From assembly GCF_040712315.1 (NCBI RefSeq), contig NC_134024.1:24378658-24442657 (forward strand): DNA of 64,000 bases. Reading direction: 5' to 3'. The translations under genes were made by a program, and so were the position numbers. The notes under the pieces are model-generated. The model saw nothing but the letters and a program-made list of their open reading frames with translations. It was not told where the DNA came from and did not search any database. Shown here in pieces: positions 10,001 to 25,000 of this stretch; position 1 is the first letter of the stretch; each line of letters begins with the position of its first letter. Origin of the DNA: Castanea sativa (Eukaryota; Streptophyta; Magnoliopsida; Fagales; Fagaceae).

Positions 10001-13000
10001 ATTGCAGCAGGTCCAAGTAACCATTTCTGCAGAAGAGATGGGGGCCAAGGAGAAATCTCCTTATAATTCATACATATGTGGTGACATTCCTTCTTCATCG
10101 TTGTCTCATATTATTCGGTAATCTTCATTCCTCTCTTATTTATATATTCAAACATATTCAGACAGACAGACACATAGACACATATATTGATAATTATTAA
10201 ATATGCAGCACTCGTGTATTTTAGATAATCTATTGTGAGTGTTGCCCTATCAAGGCTAATGCAATTTTTCCTATTTTCACCTACAAAAGTGGGATCATAT
10301 GTAGACGCATATCATTCAAATGATTAACAAAGCATAATGGAGAATTTTGTTGAGCATGTTGTTTTATGTCTTTTCTTATATTTTAATGGAGAATTTTGTT
10401 GAATTTATGAGCCAAATAATATTAATTATTTTTCAAATGGAGTCATTTAATGCATATTTTTTACTTTCTTATCTCTTAGATGGGGGATCTCTATATATTG
10501 AATGTGTTAAAATTGTGATAAAGACCTATAATTTTATACTCACCAACTCACCAAAAAAAAGTTGCTATCTTATGTGAAAAATTGACAAGGTCCTAACAGT
10601 CTTGCTGGGATCAACAACCTCCTCCCCCCCCCCCCCCCCCGCCCCAAAGAAACACACAATTATGTCATTATGGCCCCTGTAATCATCCTCATATATATTT
10701 TTTCCTTTTAAGATTATGTTAAAACTTAATAGTCTCCTAGAATAATTGACCAGTATTTTATCCAAATTTGCATGGTATGGCTGTTCACATGCCAAAAATT
10801 TAGAAATCCTTTTTTCAGTATTTTGAAAAATAACTCCTCTCTCCCTCTTGCCTAATTTTACTACTTGGAATTCATATAGCACACATAATTTTTGTCTGTG
10901 CCATTAACATAAACAAACATTGATTCAAGAATGCTGTGACATGTTTAGAGTAAATTGTCAAAAATTAAGCCTCAAGTGGATCAATCCATATTTCAATTGG
11001 TAAAAAATAAAGGTGTAACTTGATCCTGACTATGTGTGTGATACGTTTTTTTTTTTTGGATAGGTACGATACATTTTAGATGATGTGTGTAAGATCTCTA
11101 TCTTGGGGGGACTGTTTCCTTTTTTCTTCTCCTCCTATTTTATCAGTTTAATTAATACATAGAATTCCCATATGTCCTATATTGGATTAGCTGCTATTGT
11201 TAGTAACTTTATGTGATATGATTAATGTCTATAACTATCATATTGAGAATTAAAGAACACACTGTCAATGTGGGTGGGTGCATAGTGTGACAAATCATCC
11301 AAATTTTAGATGTAAATGAATTAAGGGTAATTCTAAATAATTCAATCTTTGCTAATTTCTCAACCATTCTTGTAGTACCTGTCAAGTTTCCCACATGTCT
11401 CTCTTTATTGGATGGCTGTAGTGCGGGAGGAGTGGTAGAGTCTTGTGCTTAGCATGTGCATGAATCTTACCCCCTTCAAGTCCCTTTCTAGTGACTCTTA
11501 AGTTTAGGTTGTTTGTGCAAATTGAATGTTACTAAATTTAATATTTTTACACCTATGCCAACTATGTGTATTGCTGTTCATTGTGAAAATTAGAATCTGT
11601 GCATTTGGCATGCTTATTGGTTACTGTATTCAACATTGGTCCAATATATTCTTTATTTTCCCACAAGGATGAATAAAAAAAATTTGGCTGCGTGTGTTAT
11701 CCAGGTTAAGGGCAGGAAATGTCATTTTTAATTATCGGTACTACAACAATAAGCTGCAGAGGACAGAAGGTGATATAGATTTATTTTTCCTTTTTCATTC
11801 TGATTAATCTATACAAGTAAATGGTTTTTGTCCCCTTTTCTTATGTTTGCTTTTCTTTTTCCCCACTCTTCAACTCTTCCTTTTTTTTTTTGGTTGAAAG
11901 GGTTGTTGAGGGGGGGGGGGGGGAGGGGTGATTAACACATGAACCTACACACACACACATGTACACACCCCTAGTGAGGCTTAAATCCATGACTTCACCC
12001 TTCACCCCATCCTTTTAATGGAATAAGGTGCTATTTGAGCTAGAGCTTATTGGCTTTTCTCTTCATCTTCCTGAACCTTTGTTGATGCATTGATTATTTA
12101 TTATTGCTTTGACAACATGCTGAAATTCATAAAATCATGAAGGATAGAAATCAAGAGATAAGAGCTAGAGGAGATGCGAAGTGGCCTGGTGTATGGGGCT
12201 GGCTTTAATGTTGTGCAGTTCCCTAATGAAAGGAGGGGCTCTCAAAATTTCTCTTTTGCCATGTATAACTACTCAGATTTCTTTAATGAGCACGAACTAT
12301 TAGATATTCACTTGATGGAGGCTCTTTTACTTGGAGTAGTAATCATGGCATGCCTTTCTTTCTAAAATTGATAGGATCTTGGTTTCAATGTCATGGGAAG
12401 AAAAATTCCCAGATGCAGTACAATTCCAATACTTAACTCTTTTGCTAGATTGTGGCAGCATGAGAAGGGGCAAAAGTCTGTTTAGATTCAAGAACATGTG
12501 GTCGAAGGAATTGGGCTTCACTGATAAGGTAAATAAGTGGTGGAATAATTACAATGTGGAAGCTTCAAGCTTTGATGTTTGATGATGTTGGGGTTCAGAA
12601 GATTATAATGTTGGCAGAATTATCTATGCTGGATTTGAGGAGGAGGAAAAGGGTTTGAGTAAAAAGGAGAGAGGAAATGGAATCTCCCAAGGCAGAAATT
12701 GAAACTTTCAATGTTGGAGAAAATAAGCTTGACGACAATCTAGAGTATTAATATACCAACTTTTTCTATTAGTTGGCAAATGCACATGGGTTTTTGAACA
12801 ATATAATGGGGGGATGGAAGTGGATAGATGTTGATGGACGAGGAGATGGATGTAAAGGGATAGTACTGTTTTATGAAAATCTTTGCATGGAATTGGTAGA
12901 CTGGCACCAGAGGGTGCATAATCTGTTCTCAATGGATGTAGCACCATTGCATTAACTCAAGTATTGCCATTATATGTAAATCATAATGTGAGTCATACTA

Positions 13001-16000
13001 TGTGGAGAATTAAGATTAATTTGATGCTAGTCCTCCAAAATTTGAAATGTTATCAATTTATATATTTTTTGGGAATCTTATGTTTATTAATAAACATGCG
13101 ATGTATAACTATTGTCTATGAAAGCTATTTGTATTGCTGGTTTTCCAATTTCTTAAAAATATTGAGCTATCAGGAAGTGGGCTAGCAATGTGAATCAAGC
13201 GAAGCATGTGCTTACATGTCCCTCTCAAGCAGACATAAAATTTATATAGATTTAAGTGGGGGTTCCTTTTTAGGCTTTGCTTCCATGTAAGGAAGCAGAA
13301 ATTTTTTGTTTTCATGCTTCCACTAACTTGTATAAGCTAAATGGAAATGCAGTCTGGTATTTTATATGCAGAATTTAAAAAAAAAAAAAATTATTTCTAT
13401 GAACTTATAGTTCCATAAGTCAACAAATCGAAGTTGTTAGAATAATGGTTAAATGATTAAATTCACTTATAAAAAAAATTGGTTAAATGATTAAATTCAC
13501 CATCTTGTAATAGTTTTAAGTTTTGGGACAAGTGGTAGTTTATCATGGTGTCGGAGCAAGTAGTCTTGAGGTCAAAACTTCTTTCCACTCTACCTCCTTT
13601 TGTTAACCCATGTGTTTGGGCCCACTTATTAATAGTTTAACGATTAAATTCATCATTTCCTAACAATTTACACTTTTAGGACAAGTGGTACTTTAGTTTA
13701 CCTGAGGTTTTAGTTAGAAGAACTAAATTCTCCTCATACTTCTGTGCTGCAAGGAACTCTAAGATATCAAAAGGCTGAGTTTCTTGCTAAACTTAATATG
13801 CAAATGCATACAAACACATGCATAGGCACATACGTATCCATGAATATGCACATAAGTGCATACATGTTTGTGATTTGTAAACAAAATTTATATTATCTAG
13901 AGCTATGATGCCTCTAAAAATATCTGGGTAGCTTCCAAGGCCATCATGTGCAGCTTATTGGATATATTTGCACTATTTCCTCCTTTTATGAGAAGTTGGT
14001 GTGTGCTTGTTTGATGTGGCTAGCATATGATAGAATATAGAGATCTGTTTATCATTTTCCAAAGTGGTGTGGGCATATCATCAGAGAAAAAAGAATTTTT
14101 TCTTTGTGTGTGGGTGGGGGGGAGTTCATGGCTTTGCAGAAAACATGAAGGTAAATCAAGGTACTCTTGGTGCTTCAAAAACACCCCTGAATTCTATGAT
14201 TCTCTTGATTGTTGTCAGCTTTATATGTATGGTCCACCTTCGTATTCATTTGTGGGGTTAGCATACATTTTCAGTAATTCTTTTTGACTTCATTATCATA
14301 TTTTGGTTTTGGGTGAAATTTACCTGTTTGAGCTTCATAAAAGTGAGAAGCATTTTTATTTTATGCTTTCATTTACTTGTCGGATATGGGGTACATTTGC
14401 AGGAACTTATTTTTAGTTAGTTCAGTTTATTTGGGTAATGTACAATTTATTAGAGCTTTACTTTTTCTAGCTGCAGCCGTTCCTTTGCCTAGCTTATATC
14501 TTTTTAAAGCCCACTAAGTAATGCAAATAAGCTCTCCCAAACAAAAATAATAGATGTAGGTGCTTATGATTAATGATGACTGGTTCTCTGGGAAACCACC
14601 CCCTCCAACACCCCCCCCCCCCCCAAATTTTTTTTTTCTTTCCCCTTTTTTTATTATAAAAATATCCTTCCTAATATTTTTTTACGTGTCTTCTTCTTCT
14701 TTTTTTTGTCTTTAACACATGGTATTATTTGTGAACTATAACCTGGTTAATTCTGTCTTGCAGTTACTGAGGACTTTTCTTGCCCATTCTGCTTGGTAAA
14801 ATGTGCTAGCTTTAAGGTGAAACTTTTTTCTGATTTATTTTCCTTTATATTTATAGTTCTTGTCATATGAAATGAACAGATAGTATGTTTTCACAATGAT
14901 GCTTATAAGTTTTTAACCTTTTTCTATAGGGTCTAAGATATCACTTGTCTTCATCACATGATCTCTTCAACTTTGAGTTTTGGGTTGGTAATCTTCAAAA
15001 ATCTTGTGTGATTCTGATATTAAGCTTTGGCGAAGCATAACTACTAAAGCATGGGTGTATTATATAGGTGACTGAAGAGTATCAGGCTGTAAATGTGTCT
15101 GTGAAAACTGATACCTGGAGATCTGAGGTGAGAACAATTTCGCCCTGAAAATTACTTTGGGTTTGATTCTTCATTCTCCTCCGTAAAGTTTTTACAGTCT
15201 TGCATTATTGGGTTGTATATGTATGTATATATGTATCTGCAGGCATGTATAATATATATGTTATATATAATTTATATGTGCGTGTTGTATTGAAACCCAG
15301 TTTTGATTCATCCCTCTGTTTGGCTATTTCTTGTTCATGTGTGATATATGATAAACCCATATGATGTGGATTCAGTCAAGATTGCCCATGTAGCACTTTA
15401 GGTGAAGTTCTTTGTTTGTGTACATTAGTTGAACTGTTGGTTGAATAATTGATCCAAAGCTGGAATTGGGTTTTCACCGGTCCTGTACTTTTTATTTTTA
15501 ATTCTTGTTCTTCTAGTAGTTCGGTGTTGTTACAACAGCAGATGGTGGAATTTCTGAGAAAGGCATTGCCTTCTCCCTTATGAATGGATGGAGGCAAGGT
15601 CATGGTTTCAAAACCCATTGGGTGCATGTGTAACATACCATTAATAAAAAAGAATAATGACTTAATAAAAGTGTTTCTCTGCAAATAAGATATGCAAGAG
15701 AAAATGGCATTGTGAACAATGCATGCTTGTGAACTATATTAGATGTGTGGTCAGTACTTAACACATGATTACAATCAAATGATATTGAACATGCTGCTTC
15801 AGTTATGCTTGAAGCATGAGAAAATGGGAGAAACTTTAATATCTGTTTTGTTAGCATAAGAAGTTACATTGTGCTAAAATGGAAAAGTTGCATTGGATTG
15901 ATACTTCATTTTGGTTGAAAAATTGTAATTGGTTAAGTTTGTTGAGCCTGCGTTCCTAGAACTCAAGTTTCAACTTCTGATTACGATTTTTCATGAGATT

Positions 16001-19000
16001 TGACTTGTGTAACATATTTTTATAATAATCTGTTATTATAGTACAAAATAAATAACAAAACATTTTAATTTTTTTTGAAACTTTTTGTAATTGAGTTTTA
16101 ATTGAAGAAATATTTAAGATTTCTTGAATTTTTTATTAATAAAGTTTTGTTTAGAGTGAACTATGTCAGTGTACCACATGACAAAAGTAGCTCATACGAA
16201 ATGAATTTCTTAGATTGATCCACGTAGTGCAAGTATAACGTGGAAGACACCTTTTATTATTTAAACAAAAAAAAATACAGTAAATGATTTGAATAATTTA
16301 TAATAAATAATGAAACTTAATTTAAATTTCTAAAAACTTTGGTTCTAGAATTTTAATTGTAGTAATATTTTTAAATTTCCTGAAACTTTGACTACAGAGT
16401 TTCATTTAGAGAAAAATTAATAATTTTGACGTACTTATTGTGCACCACATGGGAAAAGAAAAAAGAAAAAAGAAAAATAAAAGGTAAAGAAAAAAAGGAG
16501 GGGGCATCCACTTGGCACAACAACTGTGTGTAAGACAACTTTTATTACAGGAAAGAAAAATGAAGTAAAAAGAGAAAAGGAGAGGACATCTACTTGGCTC
16601 AATCATAGAGTGCACGATAATAAGAATCTTCCATATCTTTATTCTTGCAAGAGTTAAGAAAATCTATGAAATTTTAGTATGTACACGTAAAATATGAAAT
16701 CCCTCATAGTTATTACTGTGCGGAATTTATATCCAAATTTGTTTCTCTTCAGGCTGTTGCGGATGGTGTTGATCCTAAGCAACAAACGTTCTCCTTTTGG
16801 TAAGTCATTTACTCTTTTTCCCTTGTATGCACCAATAAATTTCCTTTGTTGTGTGCCATTTACGTTAATATATATATTAATGCTTCAAAATAAGTGTGGA
16901 GGCTCATTTCTATACAGCTCAAAACCTCTTAGACGCAGAAGACCTAAGAACCTGGTTCAAAATGCAAAGCATGTACACCCGCTCGTCTTAGAGTCAGAAT
17001 TGCCGTCAGGAGTCTGTGAACTTCAAGACAAGGCTGACGGTATGCATTCTTTTCTTGTATCTATATCAACAAATTGAGTTAATCTATGATTTTTTTTTAT
17101 AAATTTTTTATATTCTATTTTTTTTAATAGGTTTGTACATAGCGTAATTTACTCTATTAAAAAAAAATATTTTGATAGGAAAACACAACTCATTCATTCA
17201 TAAGGGATTGAACCCATATCCTTCCCCTCCACCCCTTGTTTATTGGAAAGGAGATGCTATGGAATCAAAACAAGATGAATGGAATCACTGTAATTTTTTG
17301 ATAGGCACACACAACTCATTCATTCATAAGGGATTGAACCCACATCCTTACCCTCAACTCCTTGTTTATTGGAAAGGAGATGCCAAGGAATCAAAACAAG
17401 ATGAATGGAATCATTGTTTTAGCTAAAACTAAATACTCTGAATTATTTTACAACATACTTAAATTAGCCGCTGGAGGGGGGGGGGGTGGCGGGGAACCAG
17501 CATACTTCTGAGTCAACCTATAGAGTGCTGTTACGGAGGCCCCAACTGGAGAGATGGATTTTCCTGCTATCCATCTTTCAAAAAGTTGTTTCGTTTATTT
17601 CTTTCACAATCTCTAGAGGATGGCAGATATCACAGGATTCAAAGCATCTATTCCTTGGGTCTGGAAAAATATTACAAACCTGCTCTCCCGACAAACATGT
17701 AATGCCTAACAATGGGTGGAAAAAAAAGGAAAAGAAACATTGTGCTGGAGAAAGCTAATGAATGTAGTGTTGGTGTATGAACTCACCATAATGCTAGTGC
17801 ATGACTTGTCTGCAACGAATCACTGACCCTATATGATAAAGCAGGTGACCTGAGTGTGGAGTTCCAGTGAGAGTGTGGCAGCCTCTTTCGAGCCCCAACA
17901 CAGACATGGTTAACCCCAGAATAGATCTCATACTCAGTTATGTAATAACTATTCAAATAGTAGTTGTAAGGTGGCCTTTTGATCAATTTCCATAATATGG
18001 AAAATATTTTAAAAATAAAAATAAAATAATAATGAGTGCTTGCTCAACTCATATTAGTATTTATCCAAGAAATTGTGGTTGACTAAAATAAAAAAATTAC
18101 AAGTTTTCATTAAAAAAAGAAATCTTACAAATAAGTTTCAATTTAGTCACATTCTACCCTCTCAATGGGAGAGAAATCCACTATTTGCACTTTCAATCCA
18201 TTCACATTCTACCCTCTCATAGGTACATTCTCAATGATCAGTGTGCTCAAACCCTGAGTGCCTATAACCAATGAAACTCCACCGATGAGCTTCCTGATTT
18301 TCATCCCAACAATGCTGCCTAGGGGTGGGAGGGACAAATATTTTCTGCTAAAATGTAATCTGCAGCCTGCAAATTTCATTTTTGTGAAATGACTTCCTGG
18401 AGTTGACTGGCAAATTGTGAAATGACCTCTTTCAGTTGCCCTACCATTCTTTGTTACCAAAATATATAAAAGTAGGACTGAATTGTTGATAAATTATCTA
18501 TTCTTGTGTAACACTTGTTGAGTGACATTTTTTGAAAAGGTGGCGCAAACTAATTGTTTCATGTTACTATGAAATCATATTTTTTGTAAAGTCTATGAGA
18601 GAGTGGATTTATTAAATGAATTTTCACTGTGAATTTAGATATGTTGATCCTGAGAAGGAATCTTGCAGTGGATTATTTGTTTCAAGTAGTATCCCTTTTT
18701 TTGCACATGCTCCAATGGATTTTAATAATGGACAATGAACATTTTGTTTCAGATGCTCATTCTAGCAAAGGTGATAAGGCTCATTTCTCAGGTGGGAATG
18801 ATTTGCAGAATGCTAGTGTTGGTGCTGCAGAGTGTTTATAATTGGTTTCATTCTGCTTTTAATGTTGCAGGGGTTTCGAGTGCTACACCACAATCATATG
18901 CTGATCCCGATTGTGTTCAATCAATACCAGGGAGCAATCTTGCACCCTCTACCATGCTAGCTTTTGCAAAGACAAGAAAATTATCTATTGAACGTTCTGA

Positions 19001-22000
19001 TCCTAGAAAGTATGTTTTCCAGTCCTCTCTCTCTAGCATGTTGTCATTTTTTCAAAGGTTCTTGGATTCCCTATGGATGTAGTAGGTTCATTTTGATAGA
19101 GCTTTGATATATTCAAAAAGTATCAGGCAACAATCAAGATCTGCAGTAGGTCCTACATGGTTGGCAGTGGCAAGTTGAGACTATGAAATAATTGAAGATC
19201 CATATTGTTGCTTGGGCACGTGGGTTCTAGTTAAAAAAAAAAAAAGATGTGTGTGTGTGTGTGTGTGAAATAGTTAAGGATCCATATTCCGCCTTCCCAA
19301 CAAAGCCTCCACTGAAGCTTCCTTATCAGAAGCATTATTAAACAAGACCGGAAAAGCCACTTTGAGAGTTTGGTCACCGCACCAACGATCATGCCAAAAC
19401 AGGATTCAACTCCCTACTCCCACCTCAAACCGAACAAACTGACTGAATCCCTACCCATCCTTATACTCCTCCATGGACTGCAACAATGAGAACCACTACC
19501 CAACATTGAACTCCAATTCCCCCCCACCTCTCTTTTCTTCCCCAAATTTCAAGGCTACTACATGCTTCCAAAACCTATTCTCCTCAACCCCAAACCGTCA
19601 CAACCATTTCCCCAATAATACTTTGTTAAAAGAAGTAAGCTTTCTGATTCCTAACCCACCATTAGCAATAGGGGCACACACCTTATCCCAACCCACGAAA
19701 TGAATCTTGAACTCATCTCCCATACCATACCACAAGAAATCCCTTTGTATCTTTTCAATCATGTTAGCCGCACTATTGGGTGTAGTGAATAAAGATAAAT
19801 AATAAGTTGGGAGGCTCAAAAGCATGCTCTTAAGTCTCAAGCAAAGTCAGCCAACCACCTTTGGAGAGGTAAATTTTCTTCCTCCCTGCCAACCTTTTTT
19901 CAAACTTCTCCAATATAGGATTCCAAATAGAAGTTGACTTGTAAGAGGCCCCAGGGGCATCCCAAGATAAGACATAGGCAGCCCCCCTACTTTACAACCC
20001 AAAAGATCCACCAAGGCATAAACATTATGAACCACCCCAACTGGGACCATCTCAATCTTGCTCACATTAACCCTTAACCAGTACCGCTTCAAAGCAAATC
20101 AATAACATCCCGATATTAAGGATCTGCTCAGCAGCATCACAAAACAGTATTGTGTCTTCTGCAACCAAGTGGGAATTGCATAACCTGTCACACCTACACC
20201 ATTGTCCCTAAAACCTCTAATGAAGACAGCCCTTCCATTCTCCTAATCATCCTCCGAAATGCCTCCATCATCAAAAGGAAGAGCATGGGGGATAATGGGT
20301 CCCTTTGCCTTGAATCCCTCGAGTTACTTTTAAAAAAACCAGTTGGAGATTCATTAATCAAAACCGAGAATTGTACTGTGGAAAAAATACAGGTATGTAT
20401 CCACTGTTGCCATCTATCACCAAACCCATACTCCCCAACAAGTATAGAAGGGCCTCCCAATTCACATGATAACAGGCCTTTTCAATATCCAACTTGCTGC
20501 AGAATACCCAACGTCTTACTTTTGATTAGACTATCAATACGTTCATTAGCGAAAAGGTTTAGGCAATGTATTGTACTAAACACTTTGATGTCACTTACAA
20601 TATTTCATGTCCATTTTCTTCAATAAAATTTTATTACTTATAACAAACATTTCATGTTCATTTTATTTAAGACTTATCATTTTGTATGTACTAGGCTCTT
20701 TTTAAACTTCTTTATTGATGACTTAAGCTATAACGTAGAAGGTGGTCAAATTAATATAGAAAATTGGGTGATGATTTGCCAAATTTTTAAGATATAAATT
20801 GCTATTTTACTAGTAAGGCTAAATGAGAAATCTTTTTTTCTTTGGGGTGGGGGACAACCACTTGAGTTTTGGCTTTATTAATAGTATATGCGTGGGAACC
20901 ATAAATGCCAAATGCTTAAGCTGATAGTAAGTGGGCCAATAATGTAGTTCTGGTTTAACATTCTAAAGCCCTCCTGGGCCCCCATCCAAACCTATGGGCC
21001 TTGTAAATTTACACATAGTTAGAAAATAGAAAGATTCTAATATAGGTTGTACCCTTGTGATGTGTGACTTATACTCTTCTAGAAGAGTTAAAAGTTTCTA
21101 GGTAGTTTCCTAGTCTTGAGGTGTCCCAACCAGCTGTCCGTTTTGAGAATGTTACATGTCCTTTTGTAACCATCACTTTCTATATAATGTATGAGTAATA
21201 AGAGGGCCGAAGAAAATATATATACAACTCATTTTTTTGTGTAATAATTTATCTTTCCATTGACCTAGGAAGCACAGACATGGACACGGTTATGACACAA
21301 TGACACGACAATTTTTGAAAAATTAGGACACAACATGGTGGGGATACGTATGTTAACATTTATTTTTCATATATTGTTAAACATATATCAATTTAAGAAA
21401 AATAATGGATAAAACTATAACAAATTCAAAAACCTAAATACATCCTGGCCATATCTCATCATACCCTGTGTCCAATACATGTCGGACACAGACACAGCAG
21501 CCCAAATGTCTCCGTGCTTTCTAGCCATGCACAACATATGATTTTATCACCAATTAGATTTAGTTTAAACGGGAACTCCTCCCCTAATAAGAATGGGGTA
21601 GAGAGTGCCAAGTTGTGTACAGCGACCAATCAGAAAAAGCAAAAGAAATTACATAAAACCAAGAAATAACAAATTTGAATGAAAGATCTCACAGAAAACT
21701 AGTGCTTGATATCATGTCAGTGAACCATCAATCTGAGAAGCTGTAGCTGATAAGAGCTAGGCTGAGTACTTATATCAAGTTGGACAAATCATCAATAATC
21801 TCTATTACCTTCCTTGTTCTCTCTTTAAGCAAGTATAATTGTTGAAAATGCAAAGCCAGTCATTTACGAAAAACCATGTTAGCTTCTTATTTGCTAGAAA
21901 TATAAAAAGATTATACAGAGGTAGACAACTTTTATCTCCAAGGCATTCGCAATGGCATACCTTGCTCTGAGGCCCATTGACTTGCCTAGTTTCAGGACCT

Positions 22001-25000
22001 TAGAACTTCCCAAGTTAACATACTTCTTTAGTTGCATGCCTTGCCATTTGCTCAAACAAGTCAATCTATCTTCAAAAGGAGAAACCTTCGGATGCTAGAA
22101 AATAACTTTGAAAGAAATAAGTAAGGGTGGTAAAATTCAGTTCCAAGCCCGAGAATCCCCCTAGGATATTTTAAAATAACTATAACCAATAGGGAATTGG
22201 ATTTTGGACTACATCAGATGACTAAATCCAACACTTATCTATTAGTGACAGCATCTAGAAGATTTGGATTGTCTGAATCAGACTATCTAATATAAATTAC
22301 TTTATTAATAAATTTAATTTTCATCAATTAGCTTGATATAAAATATGAATACATATTTGATTCCACAGCAAATTCGAATGTTATTGTTAAATTACTGATT
22401 GTCCCAAAAGCTTAAGCTGTTAGAAAATGGTGAGTTTAATCACTTAACCATAATTCTAACACTCTCCCTCATTTGTGGGCCTAAACTTCATCTTAATAAG
22501 TGGAAGCTCAACAAGTGGGAATTTAACATTTTAAATGGGAGGTAAAGTGAAGATAGGGATCAAACTTAGGATCTCCTGCTCTGATATCATGTTAAATTAC
22601 TGATTGTCCCAAAAGTTTAAGCTATTAGGATATGATAAATTTAATTATTTAACCAAATATTTCGAACACTCCCCCTCACGTGTGGGCTGAAATTACCTTT
22701 TAATAGGTGAGACCCAACACATGAGAATTTAAATGGGAGGGTAGAGTGGAAGAGACAAGTATCGAACTCAGGATCTCATGCTTTGATACCATGTTAAATT
22801 ACTAATTGTTATAAAAGTTTAAATTGTTAGGAAATGGTGAGTTTAATCACTTAACCATAGTTCTAACAGTTATAATAATTATTATTATTATTTTTTTTTT
22901 CAGCTGTGCCCTCTTGCGGAAGCGACAGTTCTTTCACTCACATAGAGCTCAGGTGACAAGTGATTTTCATATATGAATGATGATCTTTGTTCCTAATATC
23001 TTAATTGTTTCCAGGCTTTTAGAATTATTGGATATATCCTTTATGTTTTGCAATTGTCTGCTGTAGTAGCTTACGTTCAAATTGATAGGTACTGGAATTT
23101 TCATGTCGTCTTGTTGAAGTGTGTAACAGACAAATTCACTATTTTATTGGGCAGTTAGACGTCTTTGAGCTTTTATTTTCTTAGCACTTGTAATAAACTA
23201 GTGCATTATTATGATTCAGGTTTCATTTCTTGAAGCATTCTAGTATCTGCATTCAACAATTTTTTTTTAATAAATTTTATTCTGGTGGAGAGATCCTAAT
23301 TTGGCATGGTAGGCAAAGTAGACAGCTTCACTGCCCATGGCACGTCCAAACATTTTAATGTACTTTAAGTTCAATTCATGGTAAAGGACTAGAGTTTTGA
23401 GTTATATTAATAGATGAGGACATTAAATGCCTCTGAAGAGGTACTGATCTGCAATGGCATGAAATTTTCAAGCACATGGGGTACATTAACAGGTTATTGA
23501 TTGAAATTGATCAACTTTATTGAAAGTGATAAATGATTCTAGCATTGGCTTTTGGTGCTAAATCCATGAAAGATGGTAACATCATTTTAAGGATAGAGGG
23601 TTTTTAGTATTATTTCTAGTGGGATTAATAGTTGGCTGATTGGGAATAATGTTGTTAGTTGTTTTGGGGGCCTTTAGTATGGAAGAGGGAGGTGCACCTA
23701 GAGAAGTCAAATGTAATTCTTGAGAGAAATGGCTTGAGGGTAGAGTAAGGCATTCCCATCGAGAGTATTGTGTGGGTCCATGCTTCTATGAACGTACTTC
23801 TTTACTCATTCTTTTCAAACTATGAGCTTCATATGTCAGGGACTTAAAAATATATGCATTTAGTGGGTATTGTCAATGAGCTATTGGCCAAGTTCTTGGT
23901 CAATGTGCTGAAGATAGTTCTGTGTAAGATGTCTAATTCTGACAGGCGATAAAACTTGGGTTTAGATTATAATTAGGTGTTCCAAGAATTTATGTAAGCT
24001 GGATTTTAGAAGCCTAATAACTTATAAGCATGTTAGTTGGGGATTTTTCAAGAGCATTTTGAAATTCCTGGGCTTTGGGTGAAAAGAAGTTGGATCTACT
24101 GTTGCGTTTATATGGTCGGGATCTCTATTCTTGTCAAATGGAGTTCCTTGGGTTTCTTCAGCAGTCTTTGGAGGACTAAGACGGAGATTTTTTTTTTGAT
24201 AGGTAAGATGGGGGGTTTACCATCCCCTTTTCTTTTTGTATTGGCCTCTTCGAGTTTAGAAGGATGGCTACAAGAGCTACAGAGTGAGGTGTGCGGTCAG
24301 GCTTTCAAGTGGGTGGCATTGGTGGTGTGGAAGTGATTATGATCTGGCACCTGTTTGTTGATGGTACCTTAATTTTCTGTGGGGCGGACCTGGGTCAGTT
24401 TGACATCTAGAGTTTGTTCTTATTTGCTTTGAGACAGTTTCAGGTTTGAGAATTTGAGCAAGAGCAAAAAGTGTGCTTGTAGAATTGGTATATACTATAT
24501 AGGGGACGGAAGAAGTGATGGTTTTACTAGGTTGTGAGGGTGGCATACTGCATCTCTAGGTTTGTCATTAATGATGGGGTGGTTTGGGATGTTTTGATAT
24601 TGAGGATGGAGAGGAGAAATGTTCTCGTATGGTGCAGCTTTTTATGGGATGTTTGAAAACATTGTTCCTAGAAAAAAGTGCAGTTCTAAAAAGCAGTATT
24701 CTGAAAAAGTGCGGTTTTAAGCCCTCCTACCAAATGAGCCATAGTAAATATAGTTTCTGGTTTTATGGTGAAAAATGAATTATACTTCCAATTGTTGGGC
24801 GAGAATCATTGAGGAACCCTATAATGAAAAATTATAATACTTAGTAAGGACAACTAATTTGTTATAGTTGATAATAAGATGGGAGATGAAAATCAAAGCT
24901 AAAATTTTTTGGGAAGATCAAGAAAGCAATGAATATTTTCAGGCGAGTATAAAATTGCCAAGTCCTACAGTTTCAGTTTGGATTTGTTTAGTTGTTTTAA

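Noticed and set aside
10621..10640. Long C homopolymers (10623-10640, 14610-14624, 46688-46699) as functional sites
   Set aside because: Homopolymer slippage or sequencing uncertainty is a simpler explanation; no structure around the first two suggests a role.
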